A DNA stretch of 20,730 nt from CAYQAJ01 sp964415245 (lineage in GTDB: Bacteria > Planctomycetota > Planctomycetia > Pirellulales > Pirellulaceae), in NCBI GenBank assembly GCA_964415245.1, contig CAYQAJ010000061.1, positions 1 to 20,730 of the forward strand, in the 5' to 3' direction. The position numbers and the translations under genes were made by a program. The number at the start of each line of letters is the position of its first letter. The first letter of the stretch is position 1. Positions 14,634 to 20,730 of this stretch are shown piece by piece. Under the pieces are notes generated by a model that saw nothing but the letters and a program-made list of their open reading frames with translations, did not search any database and was not told the origin of the DNA.

Positions 14634-15782
14634 TTACCGCATGCCCGACAGATTCAGCCCGCTCTTGATCCAGCTCTTAACCGCGCCGCCAGCCAGCCAG
14701 ATTCCGTGCCGCACCTTCGCGACCGCGCGATCGGGCACGACGCGCAGCTCCAGCGACGCCGTGGGTTGGGCCCGCCAGTGTGCCTTGTACGGTTCGTCGC
14801 CACGGAGAAAGTCGAATGCCCGGCGGCCTTCGTCGAGGGCCTTCTTGAGCGTGGCGACGTTGATGATGCGGCCCGGCTCCTCGTCGATTTGCTCGGGGTC
14901 GATGCCGGCTTGATACGCATACACCACGTCGCCCCCTACCAGGTGCAACTCGGCGGCGGCGGCGCGACCGTCGAGCTCGACCCACTGCAATTGCAGAGCG
15001 CCCCGCTCGTGCATTTGCGACGCCACGTCGCGCACGAAACCGTCGAACTGTGGCGAGGCGAAGCACCCTGGCTCGCCGAGACTCGTGCGGCGACGCTGGT
15101 GCAGGTCGATGAGAATCTCCAGACCGCGGTCGAGCTCGTCGACATTGGCGGCGGTACACAGCACGGCCCGGCCCGATTCGAGCAGACGCCGTTCGACTCG
15201 CCGCACCTGTTTGCGGTGCGACTTGGAAAGCTGGCCGAGGTAATCGTCCCACGAGCCGGACAGCTCGATCCGCCAGCAATTCGGGCCCGGGCGGCGGTGC
15301 ACGCTACAGCCCGATTCGGCAAGCAGTGCGACAAGCTGCGCGATCGTCGCGTCGGTCGATGCGACGCCGGTCAGCTCCAGCAAGTCCCACGAGTCATTTC
15401 GATCGCTGCCGTTTCGCGCTTCGGCGGCACGAGTGAGCCAGCCGGCCACCGCGCGGGCGACATCCTCTTCGCGCCCGGGGAGCGCGAGCAGGCCCATGTA
15501 GTCGGAACAGACTTCGCCCGAGCCGAGCATGCGGACTGCGCGACCGCGCGGCCCGCTCGATTCGAGAAACCACGGCGCGGCACCGATCAGCGACTCGCGT
15601 GCATCGGCCGTTGGGGAGTCGTCTTGGACGAGCAGCACGTAGAGCTCGTGCGGCGCGCCGTAATGCCGCCACCAGCACTCCAGCCACGGCCAGGAGCGGA
15701 AGGGAACGCCGCCGTCGAGTCGGTCCCACTGGTCGGCGAACGGCTCGAGCTCTTGCCAGTTCGCGGCGCGTACTACGTGCAT
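14634..15782 (-). CDS. FemAB/CelD-like GNAT-fold protein (exopolysaccharide-associated)
   Basis: Proteins of this family (GNAT_6, BioF2/CelD-like) carry an acyl-CoA or aminoacyl-transferase fold and are frequent in exopolysaccharide and cellulose loci, where they are thought to acylate glycans or lipid intermediates. From the ATG at 15782 the protein has 382 residues. An N-terminal half-domain contains PFRSWPWLECWW (27-38). A linker follows with YLGQLSKSHRKQVRRVERRL (181-200). The second GNAT half (about 230-330) ends in the characteristic FDFLRGDEPYKAHW (323-336). The open frame runs 89 codons further upstream, but that extension translates the palindrome cluster and is Arg/Pro/Ser-rich junk, so I start at MHVVRAANW. 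It is the first gene of the minus-strand group. Confidence 0.88.
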   Translation of the reverse strand: MHVVRAANWQELEPFADQWDRLDGGVPFRSWPWLECWWRHYGAPHELYVLLVQDDSPTADARESLIGAAPWFLESSGPRGRAVRMLGSGEVCSDYMGLLALPGREEDVARAVAGWLTRAAEARNGSDRNDSWDLLELTGVASTDATIAQLVALLAESGCSVHRRPGPNCWRIELSGSWDDYLGQLSKSHRKQVRRVERRLLESGRAVLCTAANVDELDRGLEILIDLHQRRRTSLGEPGCFASPQFDGFVRDVASQMHERGALQLQWVELDGRAAAAELHLVGGDVVYAYQAGIDPEQIDEEPGRIINVATLKKALDEGRRAFDFLRGDEPYKAHWRAQPTASLELRVVPDRAVAKVRHGIWLAGGAVKSWIKSGLNLSGMR

Positions 15783-15826
15783 GGGTGTTGGTACCTGTGG
15801 CCAGCGGAAGCAGGACGGTCGCGAGT

Positions 15827-15851
15827 AGGTCCCGCTTGCCGAGCGGGACCT
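15827..15851. repeat. Palindrome P1 of the intergenic cluster
   Basis: AGGTCCCGCT (15827-15836) and AGCGGGACCT (15842-15851) form a perfect 10-bp stem around a 5-nt loop, TGCCG. It is related to P2 and P3 but has a different inner pair and loop. Confidence 0.9.
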
Positions 15852-15861
15852 CGGCTGTTGT

Positions 15862-15919
15862 GGCGCGTAGGGGCAGTTCCAGGTCCCGCCCGGCAGGCGG
15901 GACCTACTCGGTTCGGCGC
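15862..15919. repeat. Palindrome P2 with conserved flanks
   Basis: AGGTCCCGCC (15881-15890) and GGCGGGACCT (15896-15905) form a perfect 10-bp stem around the loop CGGCA. Flanks GGCAGTTCC on the left and ACTCGG...CGGCGCG on the right are shared with P3, so the repeated unit is about 55 nt, in direct orientation. Confidence 0.9.
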
Positions 15920-15920
15920 G

Positions 15921-16032
15921 GGTCTCCCGACCCCGCCGAAGTGCCGACTGCAGGTCTCCAGCAGCGCGATCGATCACTGCAGATCTCCCACCTTGAGACC
16001 TGCGGTCTCCTAAGTGGCTCGGTCGGGAGACC
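15921..16032. repeat. Nested inverted repeat between P2 and P3
   Basis: GGTCTCCCGACC (15921-15932) and GGTCGGGAGACC (16021-16032) are a perfect 12-nt inverted pair. Inside it, GCAGGTCTC (15950-15958) and GAGACCTGC (15995-16003) are a perfect 9-nt inverted pair. The 112-nt unit can fold as a two-tier hairpin and is bracketed by the direct-repeat palindromes P2 and P3. Confidence 0.85.
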
Positions 16033-16041
16033 TGCCACAAC

Positions 16042-16097
16042 GCGCGCACCGGCAGTTTCAGGTCCCGCCCGGCAGGCGGAACCTACTTGGCCGGCGC
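16042..16097. repeat. Palindrome P3 with conserved flanks
   Basis: AGGTCCCGCC (16060-16069) pairs with GGCGGAACCT (16075-16084) at 9 of 10 positions around the same CGGCA loop as P2. The flanks GGCAGTTTC and ACTTGG...CGGCGCG match P2 with a few transitions. Confidence 0.88.
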
Positions 16098-16530
16098 GTC
16101 ATTACAACTTTCGGTCACGCAGGCAGAGAAGCAAATCGCCGTGAAAAACGGTGCTTTCGCTTCGGCAAGGCGCCGCAAACGGAGTGCCGGCCGAGTCAGA
16201 CAAGAACGCGAGTGCGGATTGTGCTGCCGGGCTCGCAACTTCGGCCATTGGCGTTCGCGGCACGTTCGCGCTTAAATGTTGCCAAACGTCAACATCTTGA
16301 TGCGCGCGGGCAACCACGAGTCGCAGTCTCGCGAGATCAGCATCGCGCCCCGCCGGCGCCGCCATCCGCCGCAAATGCGTGTCCCCATAACGCTTTCTGC
16401 GCTCCACCGCACCACTTCGGCATTTCGCCCGGCTCGCACGGCACCACCTTTGCTCGTAACGACCCGTGCCCCGACAGTGCTTTGCCCAAGGAAAGGGAAT
16501 CCAGCCCGATTCCTCGCACGAGAAACCGCC
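16098..16530. other. Non-coding leader upstream of the Wzz-like gene
   Basis: About 430 nt without a credible gene. The frame of the Wzz-like gene stays open back to 16276, but that extension is Arg/Pro/Thr-rich and precedes the family's usual start, so I leave it out. GTTG...CAAC near 16278-16293 is a small inverted repeat in the only AT-richer patch (16273-16302) and could mark a promoter or operator. I cannot name a sigma factor site. Confidence 0.4.
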
Positions 16531-17893
16531 ATGCTGCACGCGACGCATCCCTTTGCCAGCCCTAAACAGTTCGCCCGGACGCTTTGGACGTACCGCCTTC
16601 GTTGGATTATTCCGACCGTCGTGGTCGGCGTGCTGGCGACGGCGTATGCTCTGCTGGTGTACCGCCCCTCGTGGCAAGCTTCGACCGCACTGGTCGTGCG
16701 CGACGAAGCGATGGGCAGCTCGGACTACGCCGCCCGCGCCGGCCGCTTCACCAGCGTCACCGACCAGAAGTCGGCCCAGGTAGCGGCGCTGGAACTGACC
16801 CGCAGCAAGTCGGTCATCTCGGCCGCCTTGGAAGAAGCCGGCCCACCCGCCCGACGCGGCCTGTTGTCGCTCGTGTCGTTCGGTCGGCCGAGCGCCTGGC
16901 CCGACGACAAGGACATCGAAACCCTTCGCGAGGCGATCTCCGTCACGCCCCCCAACGGCGAGGAATTCGGCATGGCCGACGTGCTTTTCCTCCGCGTCAA
17001 GTCGAAGGATCGCAAGCGGGCCGTGGCGCTGAACGACGCACTGCTCAATCAGCTTGAAATCCAATTGCAGCAGACCCGCGACCAGCGGGCTCAGAGCCTG
17101 ATCGATGAATTGGCCAAATCGGTCCGGTTAGCACAGGCCGGCCTCGACGAAGCCACCGCCCAACTGGCCGAGCTGGAAACGCAAGTCGGCAGCAACCTCG
17201 GCGAGCTACGGAGCCTGGGTCAGCAGCAGTCGGGCGACAGCGACCTGCGGCGCGCCCGCGTCGAGCTGGAAAACGAAATCCGCCGCACGCGCAGCGACGT
17301 CGCAACGAATAGTCAGTTGCTCGAACTGCTCGAAGGCGCCCAACACGATCCCGACCAGCTTCTGGCCACGCCGAGCCGATTGCTCGATGGTCAACCCGCC
17401 TTGAAGCGGCTGAAGGAAGGCCTGGTCGACGCGCAGCTTGCCACCGCGCGGCTCCGCGGAATGCTCAACGACGCCCATCCGCGGATGATTGAGGCGGTCG
17501 ACTCGGAGCACGAAATCCGTCGGCACCTGCACGACGAGCTGTCGGCGGCACTACTCGGCGTAACCAGCGACCTGGAGCTCAACGAGCGGCATTTGAACCT
17601 GCTTGAGAAACAACTGGCCGGCGTCAACGAGCGTCTGGCTGGACTGGCCGCCATGCGAGCGCGGTACAGCAACCTCGTAACCCTGGTGAGCACCCGCACC
17701 GACATTCTGGTCTCGGCCGAGAAGAATCTGGCCGATGCACGAGCCAACAAAGCCGGCGCCCATGTCGCGAGCGTCGTCACGCGGTTGACGGCTACCGACA
17801 CCGGAGAGCGGCCGGTGGGACTGGCCCGGCGTTCCATCGTGTTGTTGGGCGGCGTGGCGGGACTGTTGTTGGGGCTGGGAATTGTGTTCCTCA
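16531..17893 (+). CDS. Wzz/Wzc-like polysaccharide chain-length determinant (3' end lost in gap)
   Basis: Wzz-type co-polymerases sit in the inner membrane and set glycan chain length together with the polymerase. The 454 visible residues start MLHATHPFASPKQFARTLWT. A first membrane segment spans about 24-44, and a periplasmic alpha/beta part about 45-170 contains VLFLRVKSKDRKRAVALNDAL, the typical co-polymerase segment. Coiled-coil-rich helices run from about 170 to 410, including a heptad-like helix at 180-220 and HEIRRHLHDEL near 327. The second membrane segment, SIVLLGGVAGLLLGLGIVFL, is at 435-454, just where the gap begins. Whether a tyrosine-kinase domain follows, as in Wzc, cannot be seen. 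The ATG at 16531 has only a weak upstream purine run. Confidence 0.86.
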
Positions 17894-17993
17894 NNNNNNN
17901 NNNNNNNNNNNNNNNNNNNNNNNNNNNNNNNNNNNNNNNNNNNNNNNNNNNNNNNNNNNNNNNNNNNNNNNNNNNNNNNNNNNNNNNNNNNNN
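17894..17993. other. Assembly gap 2 (100 N)
   Basis: A second run of exactly 100 Ns, again a placeholder of unknown true size. It hides the end of the Wzz-like gene and the start of the polymerase-like gene, and could hold additional genes such as a kinase or glycosyltransferase. Confidence 0.98.
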
Positions 17994-19337
17994 CTGGCCG
18001 GGTGCGCGATCTTCCTGGTCGTGGGCTACTGTATCGGCCGTGAGGTGTTGCGGTTCTCGCTCGGCCCAATTCCGATGACGCTCGAACGGCCGCTGTTGGG
18101 CCTCTTGCTCGTGGCGTATGTCGTGCGACGGGCCACGGGAACGCTCCAACCACGCCGCATCGTGTGGAGCGACGTGGTACTAGTGCTGCTGGGTGGTCTG
18201 CTCATGGCGAGCACTTTTGCCCACGATTGGCAATACGACAACTACGATCCCGTCTACCGACTGATCGCCGGATACCTGATGCCGATCGGGCTGTTCTTCG
18301 TGCTGCGGGGCACGCCGCTTGACGAGCGCCGCCTGAAGCTGGTGTACCTGTTCCTGACGGGCTTCGGCGTGTATCTGGCTATCACCGCGCTGGCCGAAGT
18401 CACCGGACAGTGGTGGGCTGTCTTCCCCCGCTACATCTCCGACCCGACAATCGGGGCGCACTTCGGCCGAGCACGCGGACCGGCATTGCAAGCGCAGAGT
18501 CTTGGCCTCTACCTCGGCGTATGCCTCGTCGCCGCTTGGGCGCTATTGCACAAGTCGGGCCGCGGCGGACTGGCGCTGCTGGCCGTCATCGGCGCGCTGC
18601 TGTTGGCGGCCATGTTCGCCACCCAAACGAGGTGCGTGTGGCTCGGAGCGGCGCTGGTCGTGAGCATCGTGCTGTGGCACTGGCTACGCGGGGCGTGGCG
18701 GCCGCTGGCGTTCACCGGAATGGCGCTGACTGGAGTCGTGCTCGTGGCAACCGGCCATATCAATCTGGTCGAGATGAATCGCGCCGGCGAAAGCAAGGCC
18801 ATGACGAAGGACTCCGTCAACCATCGAAAGATGTACGCCCACGTGTCGTGGCAGATGTTCCAGGATCACCCCCTCGTGGGCTGCGGAGCGGGACAGTTCG
18901 CGAAAACGGCGAACTATTACCTCACCGATCCTGATTTTTCGCTGGAGCTGCGCAAAATTCGCGACATGCCGCACCACAACACGCTGCTCTGCTTCCTGGT
19001 CGAAACGGGCGTGGTGGGAGCGTCGCTCTACGTCGCCGTGCTGGTGGGCTGGGTCCTCGCCGCATGGCGGTTAGTGAAGAACGGCAAGGCGCCGTGGCTG
19101 CGCACGCAAGGCATCGTCATGCTGGCCGGCATCGCGATGTACCTGCCCGACGCGATGTTCTTCGACCCCGGCTCGTACGCCCATCAGGACCACTACCTGA
19201 TCTTCTTCCTTGCCGGCGTAACGGCGTCGCTGCGATCGTACGTGATGCCGCCGGTGGCGCGCGAAGCGCGAGCAACTTCGCCTTTACGGCAAGCGACCAA
19301 CACCGGCCGCGCGGCAATCGGCGCCCCGAGTGCCTAA
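17994..19337 (+). CDS. O-antigen ligase / Wzy-type polymerase-like membrane protein (5' end lost in gap)
   Basis: Proteins of the Wzy_C/O-antigen ligase family join undecaprenyl-linked glycans, either polymerising repeat units or ligating them to an acceptor, at the periplasmic face. The 447 visible codons are in frame from the gap edge, so the true start is missing; a GTG at 18021 is not the likely start because the upstream residues LAGCAIFLV already form part of a membrane helix. About 10 hydrophobic segments are present. Family hallmarks are GRARGPALQAQSLGLYLG, ATQTRCVWLGAAL, a large periplasmic loop with DHPLVGCGAGQF, and PHHNTLLCFLVETGVVG with the conserved His pair. Polymerase and ligase cannot be told apart by sequence, but the Wzx/Wzz context favours a polymerase. 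Confidence 0.86.
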   Translation: MAGCAIFLVVGYCIGREVLRFSLGPIPMTLERPLLGLLLVAYVVRRATGTLQPRRIVWSDVVLVLLGGLLMASTFAHDWQYDNYDPVYRLIAGYLMPIGLFFVLRGTPLDERRLKLVYLFLTGFGVYLAITALAEVTGQWWAVFPRYISDPTIGAHFGRARGPALQAQSLGLYLGVCLVAAWALLHKSGRGGLALLAVIGALLLAAMFATQTRCVWLGAALVVSIVLWHWLRGAWRPLAFTGMALTGVVLVATGHINLVEMNRAGESKAMTKDSVNHRKMYAHVSWQMFQDHPLVGCGAGQFAKTANYYLTDPDFSLELRKIRDMPHHNTLLCFLVETGVVGASLYVAVLVGWVLAAWRLVKNGKAPWLRTQGIVMLAGIAMYLPDAMFFDPGSYAHQDHYLIFFLAGVTASLRSYVMPPVAREARATSPLRQATNTGRAAIGAPSA

Positions 19338-19339
19338 GT

Positions 19340-19432
19340 GCTTATCCGAAAACCGTTCGGAGAAGGAGACAGGCACATTTTGCTCCGCAGACTGCGCAAA
19401 ATGAGCCAGTCCCCAACGGTTTTTGGATAAGC
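19340..19432 (+). repeat. Dispersed palindromic element, copy 3
   Basis: The most regular copy. The outer arms 19340-19357 (GCTTATCCGAAAACCGTT) and 19415-19432 (AACGGTTTTTGGATAAGC) are complementary at 17 of 18 positions, and the exception is a G-T pair. The core GGAGACAGGCACATTTTGC (19365-19383) and GCAAAATGAGCCAGTCCCC (19396-19414) are complementary at 16 of 19. It starts 2 nt after the stop codon of the polymerase-like gene, in the sense orientation, between convergent genes. Confidence 0.9.
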
Positions 19433-19450
19433 TCTAAGCAAAACTCGCTC

Positions 19451-19481
19451 GTTTAGCCCGGAGCCAACGGCGACGGCGCGA
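19451..19481. repeat. Second copy of the dispersed 31-nt repeat (overlaps the rlmN stop)
   Basis: Identical over 31 nt to 8031-8061. On the minus strand it supplies the last codons of rlmN, giving the C-terminal residues APSPLAPG and the TAA stop. Confidence 0.85.
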
Positions 19482-20505
19482 CTATGGGCAGCCGCCGAAG
19501 CTGGCCGCACGCGGCGTCGATCTCGCTCCCTTTGCGCTGGCGGAATTTTACATGCAGCCCCCCGTCGACCAGCACATTGCGAAAGGCGTGAACTGCCAGT
19601 TTGCTCGGCGTGCGATACGAGAGCCCCGCGACCGGGTTGTAGGGAATCACGTTCACCAGTGCCATCCGGCCCCGCAGCAATCGGACAAGCTGCTGCGCAT
19701 GACGGGGGCTGTCATTCACGTCGCCCAATAGCACGTATTCGAACGTGAGACGGCGGCCGTTGGCCTGGAAGAAGTCGTCGGCCGCGTCGAGTATCGCCGC
19801 CAGCCCGGTGTTCTTGTTCACCGGCACAAGCTCGTTGCGCAGCTCGTCGCCGGGGGCGTGCAGTGAAACGGCCAGGTTGTACGGAGTGCCCACTTGCGCC
19901 AGCTTGCGGATGGCGGCCGGCAGGCCCACCGTCGAGATCGTGATCCGCCGCGCGCCGATGCCCAGGCCGTCGTCGCCTCGAGCCACGGCGAGTGCGGCGC
20001 GCACCGCGTCGAGATTTGCCAGCGGCTCGCCCATGCCCATCACCACGATGTGGCTCAGCCGCTCGTCGGGCGGCAAGAGCTGCTGAAGCCGGAGCATCTG
20101 CTCGACGATTTCGCCGGCCGTCAAGTTGCGCTCGACGCCGTCGAGACCGCTGGCGCAAAACACGCAGCCCATCGCGCAGCCGACCTGGCTGCTGATGCAG
20201 ATCGTGCGGCGGGGGCCGTCGACCAAGAGCACACACTCGATGCGGCCGCCGTCGGCCAGCTCCAACAGGAGCTTCTGCGTGCCGTCGTCGGCGCGGCTGT
20301 GCCGCGCGATGCGAGTCGCAAAAATCGAAAACTCCGCGGCCAACTCGCCGCGAACCTGCCGCGGCAGATCGGTCATGTCGTCAAACGAACCGGCACGCCG
20401 GGCGAACACCCACGAGCGCACCTGTCCGGCGCGATACGCGGGATAGCCGCGCTCGGCGAGCCAGGGGCTCAATGAATCAGTCGTAGGTTCGAGCAAGTGG
20501 TGCAT
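19453..20505 (-). CDS. rlmN: 23S rRNA (A2503-C2)-methyltransferase RlmN
   Basis: RlmN is a radical-SAM enzyme that methylates C2 of A2503 in 23S rRNA and A37 of some tRNAs, using a methyl-Cys intermediate. From the ATG at 20505 it has 350 residues, near the usual 350-385. The N-terminal domain holds WLAERGYPAYRAGQVRSWVF and FDDMTDLP. The iron-sulphur motif CAMGCVFC has cysteines at 110, 114 and 117. CISSQVGC carries the family's upstream Cys at 103. The C-terminal EIDAACGQL contains the methyl-carrying Cys at 333. VVMGMGEPLANLD and STVGLP are SAM-site motifs. A longer start at 20559 exists, but its first codons fall in heptad array F, so I prefer MHHLLEP. The last 10 or so residues are repeat-derived. 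It converges on the polysaccharide locus. Confidence 0.96.
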   Translation of the reverse strand: MHHLLEPTTDSLSPWLAERGYPAYRAGQVRSWVFARRAGSFDDMTDLPRQVRGELAAEFSIFATRIARHSRADDGTQKLLLELADGGRIECVLLVDGPRRTICISSQVGCAMGCVFCASGLDGVERNLTAGEIVEQMLRLQQLLPPDERLSHIVVMGMGEPLANLDAVRAALAVARGDDGLGIGARRITISTVGLPAAIRKLAQVGTPYNLAVSLHAPGDELRNELVPVNKNTGLAAILDAADDFFQANGRRLTFEYVLLGDVNDSPRHAQQLVRLLRGRMALVNVIPYNPVAGLSYRTPSKLAVHAFRNVLVDGGLHVKFRQRKGSEIDAACGQLRRLPIVAPSPLAPG

Positions 20506-20551
20506 GGCGTCGGGCCAAAGTGGTTGTGGCCGATACCTAGAAGACGCAGGA

Positions 20552-20614
20552 AGCTCCAAATCTCAAAACACAAATCCCAAACAAACCTCAAAGCGGCAAA
20601 TTCCAAAGCTCGAA
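20552..20614. repeat. Heptad-periodic array F (AATCTCA / AATCCCA type)
   Basis: Nine consecutive 7-nt units in one register start at 20552 (agctcca, aatctca, aaacaca, aatccca and so on to ttccaaa, gctcgaa). The units are of the same CAAA-rich kind as the left half of array A, 14.7 kb away. It lies just upstream of rlmN and accounts for the hydrophobic, Phe/Leu/Trp-rich minus-strand frame in this region. Confidence 0.75.
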
Positions 20615-20730
20615 ACGCGACGGCGCGCATACAGAACCCAACCATGCGTTCAACGATGGCGGAAAGTGGAACGTCGTCTTTCGACGGTGCATAGCCCCGG
20701 CCGGAAGGCCTTGTTCTTACCCACATTTTT
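20615..20730. other. Window end, no gene seen
   Basis: No gene can be supported. A GC palindrome related to the one at 4052-4071 lies near 20694-20715 (GGCCGGAAGGCC), followed by an unstructured stretch ending in a short T-run at 20726-20730. Confidence 0.4.

Noticed and set aside
14610..16013. Plus-strand 467-codon frame opposite the GNAT-like gene
   Set aside because: Antisense shadow; the real gene on the minus strand has clear family motifs.
15783..16049. 89-residue N-terminal extension of the GNAT-like protein
   Set aside because: It translates the palindrome cluster and is Arg/Pro/Ser-rich with no similarity to the family.
15827..16097. CRISPR array
   Set aside because: The repeats are three short palindromes at irregular spacing with internal inverted repeats, not uniform repeats with equal unique spacers, and no cas gene is present.
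16276..18078. Chain-length protein continuing through the second gap
   Set aside because: The frame after the Ns is not the frame of the polymerase-like gene and translates to junk; the gap length is arbitrary.
20469..20726. Minus-strand small protein rich in Phe, Leu and Trp upstream of rlmN
   Set aside because: It is the translation of heptad array F; such frames appear wherever these arrays occur.

Overview
The window is 20.7 kb of GC-rich DNA (about 60-65% GC by eye) from what looks like a planctomycete of the Pirellulales type, probably a metagenome-assembled scaffold. The grounds are the gene content (a DUF1080 secreted protein, a DinB-fold protein, a divergent CdsA next to a PlsC-like acyltransferase, a Wzx/Wzy-type exopolysaccharide locus), starts with few Shine-Dalgarno sites, and intergenic regions packed with short palindromes and 7-nt periodic arrays. 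The taxonomic call is inference. Two runs of exactly 100 N (13932-14031 and 17894-17993) are scaffold gaps of unknown true length, and each truncates genes.

Layout. 82-154: tRNA-Lys(CTT), minus. 315-2249: sigma-54 activator with GAF, AAA+ and Fis-type HTH domains, minus. 2661-3509: fabI enoyl-ACP reductase, divergent from it. 3629-4087: Nudix hydrolase. 4428-5762: secreted HExxH metallopeptidase. 5927-6982 and 7235-7840 (both minus): CdsA-like cytidylyltransferase and PlsC-like acyltransferase, consecutive steps of phospholipid synthesis. 8260-9663: two-domain DUF1080 protein. 9670-10266: DinB-like protein. 10327-10794: OsmC-family protein.

10950-19337 is an exopolysaccharide locus. On the minus strand lie a GT4 glycosyltransferase, a Wzx-type flippase, a polysaccharide deacetylase cut by gap 1, and a FemAB/CelD-like GNAT protein. 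Divergently on the plus strand lie a Wzz-like chain-length protein cut by gap 2 and a Wzy/O-antigen-ligase-like membrane protein whose start is in gap 2. Together these could add sugars, flip the lipid-linked unit, polymerise it, control chain length and modify the product. No initiating glycosyltransferase or outer-membrane export protein is visible; they may lie in the gaps or elsewhere. rlmN (19453-20505, minus) closes the window.

The most unusual signal is in the spaces between genes. (i) A palindromic element occurs three times (3495-3594, 10797-10922, 19340-19432). Each copy starts at the stop codon of a plus-strand gene and lies in the same orientation; the core is conserved, while the outer arms differ between copies but stay self-complementary. 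(ii) Arrays with a strict 7-nt period but different heptamers occur at six or more sites. (iii) A dense palindrome cluster (15827-16084) sits between the divergent halves of the polysaccharide locus. (iv) A 31-nt exact repeat occurs at 8031 and 19451. Repeat sequence has also become coding sequence at the C-termini of fabI and rlmN.
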